DNA of 42,545 nt, taken from Gemmatimonadota bacterium. Lineage in GTDB: Bacteria > Latescibacterota > UBA2968 > UBA8231. Positions 9,150-16,997 of this stretch are shown one piece after another. Position 1 is the stretch's first letter. Each line of letters starts with the position of its first letter. The stretch covers positions 3,880 to 46,424 of the forward strand of contig PATE01000070.1 in NCBI GenBank assembly GCA_002712305.1, in the 5' to 3' direction. The translations under genes were made by a program, and so were the position numbers. A model generated the notes under the pieces. The model had not been told where the DNA came from. It saw only the letters and a list, made by a program, of their open reading frames with translations, and did not search any database.

Positions 9150-10271
9150 TCAGAAATAGGAGGCCACGGAAAAGATCAACCCGCTGTTGCCATCCGCTTG
9201 ATCGTAGATCTCATAGTCGAGCTTGAGCACGGTCTCTTCTTCAGGTCTGAAGTTGATCCCCACCGTGTAGCGGGTTTCGTCACTGCCCCCCAGATCGACG
9301 TGGTCGTATCGCCCCACCAGCGTGAAGATCGAGTTGGGAAACTGAGGAAGTGCACCGGGCAGAAAATGATACGCCACCTGTCCGTAGTACCCGGAACGAC
9401 TGTCCTCGGCGGCACCGTCGACGCTCGCTGTGGCGATCTCACCGCGAAAGTCCAGTGGACCCCGATGCACGTTGGCATCCAGTGCGTAGATCGCCAGAGT
9501 GTGTTCGCCCGCGTCATCGTACGCCCCCACGTGAAGGGACCCCCCCAGATCGACACCGAGCCACGGTGAATAGTTGAGTCGGCCGACGATCGACTTCTCC
9601 TCGTTGTTGTCAGCTTTCTGACTGCCTCGCCCCGATCGCAGGCTGTTCGCCGCTGCCTCGTTGAAGCCATTCACCAGGTAGATCTCGTATCCGAGCAGCG
9701 AACCGTCAGAAGGGTACAGCGTCCCGTGCAGGCCCATGCCTGATTCCGCCAGGGTCGTGGGGATGATGTGGCGTACGACGAGGGGGCGATTGGTCAGGTC
9801 ATTCAGCGGACTGTCGTGCAGCAGGTTGAATCGACCGAGAGGAGACAGGATCACCCCCGCCCGGTAGACGATCGATTCGGCGAACTCGATGTCCACCGTG
9901 GCGAATTCGAGTTTCAATTCTCCATCGCTCGTGCCACTGCCCTTCACAAGCCCACCATGCTCGAATTCGATCTCCGCCATCACATGAATGCGTTCGCTCA
10001 CCTGTCCATGGATGAAGGGGATAAAGCGATGTTGATCGAAGGTTTTCTTCGAGTCCGTCCAGAACAATTCGTGATCGATGTAGCCGCCCAGAACGGTGCC
10101 TTCAAAACCGGCGCGTAAGTGGGGCTTGTCGTCACTTCCGCCCGGCACTGCGGATCGTTGTTCTGCGGAATCCTGCGCCGCAGACTCAAGTAGCGACAAC
10201 ATCAAGAGACAGAGGGCCAGGATGTAGGGGAGGCACTGGTTTCCTTGCTGCGAGGCGGTCGTCGTGTTCAT
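9150..10271 (-). CDS. outer-membrane porin-like beta-barrel
   Basis: 373 residues with a signal peptide (hydrophobic CLPYILALCLLMLSLLESAAQ, cut into two stretches by a polar edge) and a mature chain of alternating hydrophobic/polar strands. Examples are GYIDHELFWTDSKKTFDQHR, HVMAEIEFEHGG and DFRGEIATASVDG. The chain ends in VASYF, the C-terminal Phe signal used for outer-membrane insertion. Phrases such as RAGVILSPLGRFNLLHDSP and LVGRYDHVDLG resemble phosphate-selective-type porins (OprO/OprP family) and related sugar or ion channels. The substrate is not deducible. It is the first gene of the long minus-strand run and diverges from feoA across a 337-base control region. Confidence 0.85.
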   Translation of the reverse strand: MNTTTASQQGNQCLPYILALCLLMLSLLESAAQDSAEQRSAVPGGSDDKPHLRAGFEGTVLGGYIDHELFWTDSKKTFDQHRFIPFIHGQVSERIHVMAEIEFEHGGLVKGSGTSDGELKLEFATVDIEFAESIVYRAGVILSPLGRFNLLHDSPLNDLTNRPLVVRHIIPTTLAESGMGLHGTLYPSDGSLLGYEIYLVNGFNEAAANSLRSGRGSQKADNNEEKSIVGRLNYSPWLGVDLGGSLHVGAYDDAGEHTLAIYALDANVHRGPLDFRGEIATASVDGAAEDSRSGYYGQVAYHFLPGALPQFPNSIFTLVGRYDHVDLGGSDETRYTVGINFRPEEETVLKLDYEIYDQADGNSGLIFSVASYF

Positions 10272-10411
10272 GGATTGTGTGACTCCTTAGACTGTTTTCG
10301 GTGGATTGTGGAGGTGCACTGGTGTGCGAGTGCGCAGCATCGTGTGAGCTTTTTTGTCTAGCTCCTGCGTGGCTCAGCTCTTGTTTGGTTGGCGCTTGTT
10401 TTATTCACCGC

Positions 10412-10417
10412 ATTATA
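10412..10417 (-). promoter_or_regulatory. candidate -10 box for the porin operon
   Basis: On the minus strand this reads TATAAT, a perfect sigma-70-type -10, in an AT-rich setting. I could not find a good -35 at 16-18 bases, and the distance to the porin ATG (about 140 bases) implies a long leader, so the call is tentative. Confidence 0.35.
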
Positions 10418-10576
10418 GTTTATCATACAGAACCAAAGGACTGCAAGATAAACTGCAATCGTTTGGCTGTCAACGGAAAAGTGACGCAACCTTTGAAAAT
10501 CCTGAGGACTTAGGTATTTCACTTTGCCGCTTGCGCTTTGAGGACATCTGGGTATCTTTAGCCGCACCAACCGTCT

Positions 10577-10592
10577 GTTTGGATTACCAAAC
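10577..10592. promoter_or_regulatory. inverted repeat before feoA, possible operator
   Basis: GTTTGG, a four-base ATTA spacer, then CCAAAC form a perfect 6-bp inverted repeat 16 bases upstream of the feoA ATG. It could be an operator for a metal-responsive repressor or a small hairpin over the ribosome-binding site. It does not match the Fur or DtxR consensus that I know. Confidence 0.4.
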
Positions 10593-10608
10593 GAAAGATG
10601 AAGGTCCC

Positions 10609-10896
10609 ATGACTGTGTTGGGTGTGACAATCGGCAAGGCAGAAGAGCACGCGAGCGAACCCGCCGAAGCTTGTCTTTCTGATTGGCGTCGTGACTGCGA
10701 TGCCATCGTCCTTGAACTACCAGGTGGCGACCAACTCTCTGCACGCTTGCGCGAGTTGGGTATCTTGCCTGGTACGTTGATCCGTGTACTGCGCACCGGG
10801 GCTCACCTGGTCGTACAGACAGGCGACACACGCCTTGCATTGCGTCGCGAAGACTGCGACGGCGTTCGCGTCGGCGCAGTTCCTGCCGTCATCTGA
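10609..10896 (+). CDS. feoA: FeoA, ferrous iron transport accessory protein
   Basis: I chose the ATG at 10609, preceded by AAGG at a good distance, giving 95 residues, close to typical FeoA length (75-95). A longer frame from 10354 would add unrelated sequence. The C-terminal part is the SH3-like FeoA fold: LPGGDQLSARLRELGILPGT, then IRVLRTGAHLVVQTGDTRLA and REDCDGVRV. FeoA is a small cytoplasmic protein needed for FeoB-dependent Fe(II) uptake, probably by contacting FeoB. The first 35 residues (TIGKAEEHASEPAEACLSDW) are a short extension. feoB follows after 38 bases, so they form one operon. Confidence 0.9.
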   Translation: MTVLGVTIGKAEEHASEPAEACLSDWRRDCDAIVLELPGGDQLSARLRELGILPGTLIRVLRTGAHLVVQTGDTRLALRREDCDGVRVGAVPAVI

Positions 10897-10934
10897 CGGC
10901 AGCACCCTCCCGGCTTCTTGCGGCTTTTTCGGCA

Positions 10935-13127
10935 ATGTCTGATCAGCCGATCCGATCCGACCCTGCCATCGCCCTTGTCGGTAACCCGAACACGGGCAAG
11001 ACCACTCTCTTCAACGCACTCACCGGACTGTCCCAGCGTGTAGGGAACTACCCGGGCGTGACCGTTCAGTATCAATCCGGCCACATGGATCTCGCCTCGG
11101 GTGATGCACAGATCATCGACCTGCCCGGCACCTATTCTTTGTCAGCCTCCTCGCCCGACGAAGCGATCGCCGTCGATGTCCTTCTCGGGCAGCAGGTGGG
11201 GGCAGATCCTATCGACGTTGTCGTCGTCATCGCTGATGCGAGCAATCTGCGCCGTCATCTGTATCTGCTTTCCCAGATTATAGAGACGGGGCACCGTGTC
11301 GTGCTCGCTCTCAACATGATGGATCTGGCCCGTGAACGTGGTGTTCACGTCGACATCGACGAGTTATCGGCTCGCCTGGGCATTCGCGTCGTCCCCCTCA
11401 CGTCACATCGCGGCGATGGCATCGACGAGTTGATCCGGGCCGTGGAGGAGACCTTGCAGGAGCCTCGGTCGGAAGACGCTTTTTCGTCTCCCGTGCCCGG
11501 GTCGCTGGTCGCGGCGGCTCATGATCTGTGTCAGGACGAGACCCACCCCGTCAACAGCCACGTGGAAGCTCTGCGCGTTCTCGTCGACGCGGGGGGCCAC
11601 CTCGAAGAGCGATTGGTCGAGCGCACCAACGGTGACATCACCCAGCGGCTTGTCGCCCTGCGCGAGAAGGCCGCCACGGGCCGCCCTCTTTCGGCGGTCG
11701 AGAGTGAAGCGCGGTACGCCTGGGTGGCCCAACTCGTCGATGGCACACTTCGAGGCGACGAACAGTTGCGACCACGTCGCTCGGATCGCATCGATCGACT
11801 GCTGACACATCGCGTGGCCGGATTGGCTGTCTTCCTGGCGATCAGCGCAATCACTTTTCAGGGGATCTTCTCGTGGTCCGCTCCCCTGATGGACGCCATC
11901 GATGGTCTTTTCGGTGATCTCGGTGTCGTCGTGGGGCGTTACATCAACGAGGGCCCTCTGCAGAGCCTCGTCGTCGATGGGGTGATCGCCGGCGTCGGAG
12001 GCGTACTCGTCTTTCTGCCTCAAATTGCCATCCTCTTCCTCATCATCTCTCTGCTTGAGGATTGTGGCTACATGGCCCGGGCGGCGATGATGATGGATCG
12101 CCTGCTGCGTTTCTGTGGGCTGTCGGGACGCTCCTTCATCCCCATGCTCTCGAGTTTTGCATGCGCCGTTCCCGGCATCCTGTCGGCGCGAGCCATTTCC
12201 GACCGACGCGACCGCTACGTCACGATTCTCGTGGCGCCCCTGATGAGTTGCTCTGCCCGTCTGCCCGTATACGTCTTGTTCATCGCCGCCTTCATTCCCG
12301 ATCGCCCCATGCTGGGCAGTTGGCTCGGACTGCAGGGGCTGACCCTGCTGGCCATGTATGGTGTGGGTGCCAGTGTGGCCATCCCCGTCGCACTGTTGCT
12401 GCGACGCACACTCCTTCAGGGTCAGTCGACGCCCTTCCTTATCGAGTTGCCCTCGTACAAGTGGCCTGTACCGAAGGTCGTCCTCATGCGCGTGTATCTG
12501 AACAGCCGGGAGTTCGTCGTGCGAGCGGGGAGCATTATCCTGGCGGCGACCATCGTCATGTGGGCCCTGGCGTATTATCCACACTCGGCAGAGATCGCCA
12601 CCGATTTCGACGGCAGGCGACAGGCGGCCGAAACACTGCCCGAGGCGACTCGCACGACAACCCTCGAAGCGATCGACCTGGCCGAGGCGACGGCCTACCT
12701 CGAAGCGTCTTATCTGGGTCGGGCGGGCCGCTTTCTCGAACCCGTCGTCGAGCCACTGGGTTGGGACTGGCGGCTCGGCATGGCGGCGCTGGCCTCCTTC
12801 CCCGCCCGTGAGCTGATCATCTCAACCTTGGGGACTATCTACAGCCTCGGCGCCGACGCGAATGAGACCTCCTCCGATCTGCGGTCGGCGCTACGCGCGT
12901 CTCCCGGGGCGGATGGAGAGCCTCTCGACACGCCCGTGGCCCTGTCGGTGATGGTGTTCTTCGCCTTGTGCGCCCAGTGTACGTCGACCCTTGCCGTGAT
13001 TCGACGAGAGATGGGATCCTGGGGATGGGTCGTCCTGTCCTTCGGCTACATGACGGCGCTGGCCTATGCGGGCGCCTTCATCGTCTACCAGGTGACCGAG
13101 TCTCTGGGATGGGGCGCGGTCGGATGA
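10935..13127 (+). CDS. feoB: FeoB, ferrous iron transporter with G domain
   Basis: 730 residues. The N-terminal G domain has G1 GNPNTGKT (residues 16-23), G3 DLPGTYSL (62-69), G4 NMMD (127-130) and a G5-like TSHRGDG, followed by the helical GDI-like region. The membrane half shows the two Gate domains, including EDCGYMARAAMMMDRLLRFCG, GRSFIPMLSSFACAVPGI and SCSARLPVYVLFIAAF. Also visible are the C-terminal FPARELIISTLGTIYS and ALCAQCTSTLAVIRREMGSW. FeoB moves Fe(II) across the inner membrane in a GTP-dependent way. Length and motif order are typical. It overlaps the next small gene by four bases (ATGA), a strong sign of coupled translation. Confidence 0.97.
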   Translation: MSDQPIRSDPAIALVGNPNTGKTTLFNALTGLSQRVGNYPGVTVQYQSGHMDLASGDAQIIDLPGTYSLSASSPDEAIAVDVLLGQQVGADPIDVVVVIADASNLRRHLYLLSQIIETGHRVVLALNMMDLARERGVHVDIDELSARLGIRVVPLTSHRGDGIDELIRAVEETLQEPRSEDAFSSPVPGSLVAAAHDLCQDETHPVNSHVEALRVLVDAGGHLEERLVERTNGDITQRLVALREKAATGRPLSAVESEARYAWVAQLVDGTLRGDEQLRPRRSDRIDRLLTHRVAGLAVFLAISAITFQGIFSWSAPLMDAIDGLFGDLGVVVGRYINEGPLQSLVVDGVIAGVGGVLVFLPQIAILFLIISLLEDCGYMARAAMMMDRLLRFCGLSGRSFIPMLSSFACAVPGILSARAISDRRDRYVTILVAPLMSCSARLPVYVLFIAAFIPDRPMLGSWLGLQGLTLLAMYGVGASVAIPVALLLRRTLLQGQSTPFLIELPSYKWPVPKVVLMRVYLNSREFVVRAGSIILAATIVMWALAYYPHSAEIATDFDGRRQAAETLPEATRTTTLEAIDLAEATAYLEASYLGRAGRFLEPVVEPLGWDWRLGMAALASFPARELIISTLGTIYSLGADANETSSDLRSALRASPGADGEPLDTPVALSVMVFFALCAQCTSTLAVIRREMGSWGWVVLSFGYMTALAYAGAFIVYQVTESLGWGAVG

Positions 13128-13351
13128 GTGAGGTGATGGAAATGCTCAGGATCGACGGATGGCAGAGCCTCGTCGTGTTCATCCTCGTCGCATGGAGTGT
13201 CCGACATCTGGTGCGGGCGTTTCGTCACCCGCTCGATAACGAGAACGGCTGCGGCACCTGTGCGACGAATGCCGTCGGCGGCGATCAACTCATTCAGATC
13301 GAGACGACGCCAGACAAGTCGACCGGCAAGTCGACCCACGCGTCGAGCTAA
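13124..13351 (+). CDS. small FeoB-associated Cys-containing membrane protein
   Basis: The start is the ATG overlapping the feoB stop (ATGA), giving 75 residues; a longer frame reaching back into feoB is only a shadow. One membrane helix (about residues 13-31, SLVVFILVAW within) is followed by a cytoplasmic or periplasmic tail with NGCGTCATN, Cys43 and Cys46 in a C-x-x-C pair. This is the layout of the small Cys-rich proteins found next to feoB in many bacteria, thought to play a FeoC-like role by binding iron or an Fe-S cluster. The last four bases overlap the convergent dprA gene. Confidence 0.75.
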   Translation: MSEVMEMLRIDGWQSLVVFILVAWSVRHLVRAFRHPLDNENGCGTCATNAVGGDQLIQIETTPDKSTGKSTHASS

Positions 13352-14484
13352 CCGGCACGTGCGTAGCGCTGCCCTGGTAGACGCACGACACGCCCAACCA
13401 ACTCGAGCCGCAACAGCGCTTCCTGCACATGCCCGACGGACTGCCCGACCTGACGGGCGAGACTCTCGACGCCGTGTTCACCACTTTGGAGTGCTTCGAG
13501 CAGCGGGTTGGCGTCATCGATGGACCGGGCTTGGGGCATCTCATCTCCCCAGGCGGTGGGCAAGTGCACCTTCAACTCGTCGATGACATCCTTCGCGCCG
13601 CGCGCCAGGCCGGCACCGTCTCGGAGCAGTGAAAGGCATCCCGCACAACGCGGGTTGGTAATCTCTCCAGGGACGGCGAACACCTCACGGCCCTGCTCGC
13701 GTGCCAACCGTGCCGTCATCAGGGCACCGCTGCGCTTAGGCGCTTCGATAACGATGACAGCCTGCGCCAATCCACTGACGATTCGATTTCGACGTGGGAA
13801 ACTGCTGCGTTCGGGAGGTGTTCCGAGGGGCGACTCCGCCAATAGCAGGCCATCGGCCTGGATCTGTCGGTACAGCTTGGCATGATCGCGTGGATAGATC
13901 ACGTCGACGCCACCGCCGAGAACGGCGATCGTGGCACCACCGGCGTGCAGAGCCCCCTCGTGAGCCGCCCCGTCGATCCCACGTGCCAGGCCACTGACGA
14001 TGGTCACTCCAGCGGTGGCCAGATCAGACCCCAGCTGGGTCGACACACGTTTGCCGTAGCTGGTGCATCGTCGCGAACCGACGATGGCCACTGCAGGAGG
14101 TTGCAGAAGTCGCCGATCTCCGAGAGCATACAGGCTCAGCGGTGCGTCCGCAGCTTCGGCCAACCAGGACGGGTAGTCTCGATCGCCCCAGACAACCAAG
14201 AACCCACCTCGATCTTCCAGACGTCGCAGTTGCTCGTGCGCCCAATGAAGGTTATCGCTTCGGTTGACCCTTTGCAGCGTGCTCTTGCCAAGCACGGCTT
14301 CCCAGTCGGTGTCGGGGGCCGAAAGCGCCGCTCGCGCTGAGCCGCAGTGATCCACGAGCATGCGACTCCGTTGAGGGCCAATCTTCGGCAGCCGCCCCAG
14401 GGCCAGCAGTGCGACCCGTTCCTCGGCCCTGGATGGGTCTTCGGGAGAATCTGGCCCGTGCTCAGCCGTGCGTTCCGTCATCAT
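13348..14484 (-). CDS. dprA: DprA, DNA-processing / transformation protein
   Basis: 378 residues with the DprA/Smf Rossmann core: VGSRRCTSYGKR, SGLARGIDGAAHEGAL, AVLGGGVDVIYPRDH, FPRRNRIVSGLA, SGALMTARLA and VFAVPGEI. A C-terminal winged-helix-like segment follows (ESLARQVGQSVGHVQEALLR-LEL). DprA protects incoming single-stranded DNA and loads RecA during natural transformation. The N-terminal part (LGRLPKIGPQRSRMLVDHCG) is the helix-hairpin-helix-like SAM-type region of the family. Its ATG overlaps the obgE stop by four bases. Placement in the same run as ComEA-like and PilM/PilN-like genes supports a competence role, although dprA is present in many non-competent bacteria. Confidence 0.95.
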   Translation of the reverse strand: MMTERTAEHGPDSPEDPSRAEERVALLALGRLPKIGPQRSRMLVDHCGSARAALSAPDTDWEAVLGKSTLQRVNRSDNLHWAHEQLRRLEDRGGFLVVWGDRDYPSWLAEAADAPLSLYALGDRRLLQPPAVAIVGSRRCTSYGKRVSTQLGSDLATAGVTIVSGLARGIDGAAHEGALHAGGATIAVLGGGVDVIYPRDHAKLYRQIQADGLLLAESPLGTPPERSSFPRRNRIVSGLAQAVIVIEAPKRSGALMTARLAREQGREVFAVPGEITNPRCAGCLSLLRDGAGLARGAKDVIDELKVHLPTAWGDEMPQARSIDDANPLLEALQSGEHGVESLARQVGQSVGHVQEALLRLELVGRVVRLPGQRYARAG

Positions 14485-15536
14485 CCGTCGCCCAGGACGG
14501 TGTCACCCTCGACCTCTTCATCACCGAACTCGCCGTCCAACGCGGTCTGCTCTCGCTGCATCGTCACCTGGCTGCCCAGCGCCTGCACCAGTTGGTCCAG
14601 ACCAAAGCCGGAAACGGCAGAAATGAGGAAGTGATGGAGGCCGAGATCTGCTAGAGGGTTGGTGAAAGACGCCGCGTCCTCGACGGTCAGCAGATCCGCC
14701 TTCGTAAAGGCGAGGGCAAGCGGCTTTTCCAGGAGGGCAGGATTGAAGCTGGCCAGTTCCGCCCGCAGCGCCTCGAATTGATCGGCCTGGTCGTCGCCCG
14801 TCGCGTCGAGGGCGAACAACAGGATGCGTGTTCGCTCGATGTGTTTGAGGAAACGAATTCCCAGCCCCTTGCCCTCGTGAGCCCCCTCGATCAGACCCGG
14901 GAGATCGGCGAGCACGAAACTGTCGAAGTCACCGAATCGGACGATGCCGAGATTGGGTTCCAACGTCGTGAAGGGGTAATCGGCAATCTTCGGATGGGCT
15001 GCCGAAACGCGCGACAGCAAGGTAGACTTGCCCGCATTGGGGAAACCCACCAGACCGATATCTGCCAGGAGTTTGAGTTCGAGATGGACGACGATGTCGC
15101 GCCCCGGTCGTCCGCGATCGGCGCGGCGTGGAGCCTGGTCCTGTGCGGTTGCGAAACGCGCGTTGCCCCGCCCTCCCCGGCCACCCTTCAACAGAATCAT
15201 CTGCTGGCCAGGAGTGAGCAGATCCGCCACCACCTGGCCGTCGGCATCCTTGACCAGCGTTCCCGGGGGAACTCGGATGACGGCATCGTCACCTCGTGCA
15301 CCGGTCAGTTTCTTGCCCTTGCCGTGGCCACCCCGTTCGGCAGCGATCTTGGGACGATACCGCAGATCCACGAGCGTCGACAGTTTGTCATCCGTGTAGA
15401 GGACGACATTCCCACCATCTCCCCCATCGCCGCCGTCGGGTCCGCCGCGCGGGACGTATTTCTCCCTGCGAAAGCTCATGCAGCCATCACCACCGGCCCC
15501 CGAGCTAAGCGTGAGATTGACTTCATCGATAAACAT
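14481..15536 (-). CDS. obgE: Obg/CgtA GTPase
   Basis: 351 residues. The N-terminal Obg fold has its glycine-rich repeats (GGPDGGDGGDGGNV, KGGRGGRGNARFA). The G domain follows with P-loop GFPNAGKS (164-171), switch region YPFTTLEPNLG, DLPGLIEGAH (211-220), FTKADLL (T/NKxD) and ISAVSGFG. Obg is an essential cytoplasmic GTPase that binds the 50S ribosomal subunit and links assembly to growth state. The short C-terminal tail is acidic (DGEFGDEEVEGDTVLGDG). The gene begins 14 bases after coaD and overlaps dprA by four bases. Confidence 0.97.
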   Translation of the reverse strand: MFIDEVNLTLSSGAGGDGCMSFRREKYVPRGGPDGGDGGDGGNVVLYTDDKLSTLVDLRYRPKIAAERGGHGKGKKLTGARGDDAVIRVPPGTLVKDADGQVVADLLTPGQQMILLKGGRGGRGNARFATAQDQAPRRADRGRPGRDIVVHLELKLLADIGLVGFPNAGKSTLLSRVSAAHPKIADYPFTTLEPNLGIVRFGDFDSFVLADLPGLIEGAHEGKGLGIRFLKHIERTRILLFALDATGDDQADQFEALRAELASFNPALLEKPLALAFTKADLLTVEDAASFTNPLADLGLHHFLISAVSGFGLDQLVQALGSQVTMQREQTALDGEFGDEEVEGDTVLGDG

Positions 15537-15550
15537 GGATGATCACCAGA

Positions 15551-16027
15551 TCAGCTGAACTTCCTGCGCAACCGTTCGTCGACATGGGCCGGCACGAATT
15601 TGGAGACGTCGCCGCCGTATTCGGCGATCTGCTTCACCGTGGAGGAGCGCAGATACATGTATTCCGCACTCGTCATCAGATAGACCGTGTCAAACTCCTC
15701 CCACATGCTTCGATTCGTCAGCGCCATCGAGAATTCGGCATCGAAGTCGGTCACAGCCCGCAGACCACGCACGGCGTGATGGATGTTGTGCTTGCGAGCA
15801 TAGTCAACGAGCAGTCCACCCGTCTGATCGATCGTCACCTGCGGCCAGGCGGAGGTCGCCTCACGGATCATCTCGATATTTTCCTCGGCGCCGAACAGGG
15901 ACTGTTTTCCGGGGTTGGTCGCCAGCAGCACCACGAGGGAATCAAACATGTCGACGGCTCGCTCGATGATGTTCACATGTCCGAGCGTGATGGGATCGAA
16001 ACTTCCCGGATACACGGCGGTCTTCAT
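15551..16027 (-). CDS. coaD: phosphopantetheine adenylyltransferase
   Basis: 158 residues, the standard CoaD length. The nucleotidyltransferase signature GSFDPITLGH is at residues 8-17 (T/HxGH-type), with RGLRAVTDFDAEF and the ISSxxVK-like MYLRSSTVKQIA. It transfers AMP from ATP to 4'-phosphopantetheine, the penultimate step of coenzyme A synthesis, in the cytoplasm. The start overlaps the PilN-like stop by four bases, so this housekeeping gene is translated from the same message as the pilus-like genes. Confidence 0.97.
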   Translation of the reverse strand: MKTAVYPGSFDPITLGHVNIIERAVDMFDSLVVLLATNPGKQSLFGAEENIEMIREATSAWPQVTIDQTGGLLVDYARKHNIHHAVRGLRAVTDFDAEFSMALTNRSMWEEFDTVYLMTSAEYMYLRSSTVKQIAEYGGDVSKFVPAHVDERLRRKFS

Positions 16028-16995
16028 CTGCTCGGCTCCTTCCCGAGGAGGACGTCGATGGAGGCGGTCACCCGCAGGAGGCCTCCTTCGATCGATTCAG
16101 TGCTGAAAGATGTCAGACGTACCTGAGATTCGCTGGCCAGGGCCATGCCGAACGCCGCAACCTGCGAACGGTCGCCCACAGCCGAGAGCCCCTGCTCTAC
16201 ACGCGTGTTTCCCGGTGACCAGGTCTCATGGGTGGGGCGCAAGGTCGACAGGCGCAGCAGACCTGCCGTGCGTGCGTGATCCTGCGCCAGGTGCACCAGC
16301 GCGTCCACGTGCATGGATGCCCGCTGCGGTGGTGTTCGTGGCGCATCGGAGCCAGCAAAGCCTTGAATGGCGAAAGATGGCGTGCTCGCACTCGTGCCGG
16401 CCCGCCAGAACGTGAGGGTTGGTTGCAGGCCAAGGTCGTGTAGCATGCCCACACTCTGACGCAACCCATCATGCTGGTTCGACAAACTGGTGCCTTCGAG
16501 CCGGAATGTGCCATCGGCGTGACTCACGTGCCGTGTGACCGTTGTGCCGCGTGGTAGACGTCGGCTCATCCGCTGAGCCGTCTGCCACCAGGTCACCGGT
16601 GTCGAGGCGGCGGATTCTGCAGGGGACTGCGCAACGACGGTGGCTGTGGCAACCGCTGGCCGGGTGACTCGCGGTTGGGAGCGCCCTTGAGAAACGGGAG
16701 CTGATTCGATGGCCACCGTCATGGGCAGTGGCGCATCAGCGCTCTGTGTCACAGAGGCGGACCTATCGCCAGCTTCTGCATTGCCGTGGCCGGCTTCCGC
16801 AGCCACAGTGGAGGCCGAATCCTGGAGGATCGAGCCGGTGTACTGGCGCACGGCGTCGAAGTTCAGCACGTGCAGCAGACCCACCTGTCGATCGATCCCA
16901 TACAAGGCGGCGACGATGGCAATCACGCCCGCAGCGGCCAGATACATCGGCAGGCGCCGACGATCGTTCTCGAGTTCGATACGGATCATCGCCAT
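16024..16995 (-). CDS. PilN-like membrane protein (type IV pilus / secretion assembly)
   Basis: 323 residues. There is a short cytoplasmic N-terminus MAMIRIELENDRRRLP, one membrane helix (about 17-36), and then a long periplasmic part rich in Ala, Ser and Thr. The start resembles the PilN pattern MIRINLLP and would be Met3 if so. The C-terminal half has an alpha/beta flavour (GTFRLEGTSLSNQHDGLRQS) as in the PilN/PilO ferredoxin-like fold. Direct similarity is weak. The call rests mainly on topology and on the adjacent PilM-like gene (two-base gap). PilN/PilM form the inner-membrane alignment complex. The missing PilO, PilP and PilQ suggest a reduced or divergent system. Confidence 0.6.
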   Translation of the reverse strand: MAMIRIELENDRRRLPMYLAAAGVIAIVAALYGIDRQVGLLHVLNFDAVRQYTGSILQDSASTVAAEAGHGNAEAGDRSASVTQSADAPLPMTVAIESAPVSQGRSQPRVTRPAVATATVVAQSPAESAASTPVTWWQTAQRMSRRLPRGTTVTRHVSHADGTFRLEGTSLSNQHDGLRQSVGMLHDLGLQPTLTFWRAGTSASTPSFAIQGFAGSDAPRTPPQRASMHVDALVHLAQDHARTAGLLRLSTLRPTHETWSPGNTRVEQGLSAVGDRSQVAAFGMALASESQVRLTSFSTESIEGGLLRVTASIDVLLGKEPSR

Positions 16996-16997
16996 CG

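Larger units (their letters stand above)
10272..10608. other. divergent control region between porin operon and feo operon
   Basis: This 337-base stretch lies between two divergent starts and is visibly AT-richer than its flanks. A reading frame runs through its right part in frame with feoA, but it adds 85 residues with no resemblance to FeoA, so I treat the region as non-coding. It holds a perfect -10 hexamer toward the porin and a 6-bp inverted repeat just before feoA, listed separately. No recognisable Fur box was seen. Confidence 0.6.

Noticed and set aside
10354-10608. N-terminal extension of feoA
   Set aside because: Adds 85 residues without FeoA similarity; a later ATG with a Shine-Dalgarno gives the right length.
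11403-12584. 393-residue minus-strand frame opposite feoB
   Set aside because: Antisense shadow of feoB, low-complexity charged composition.
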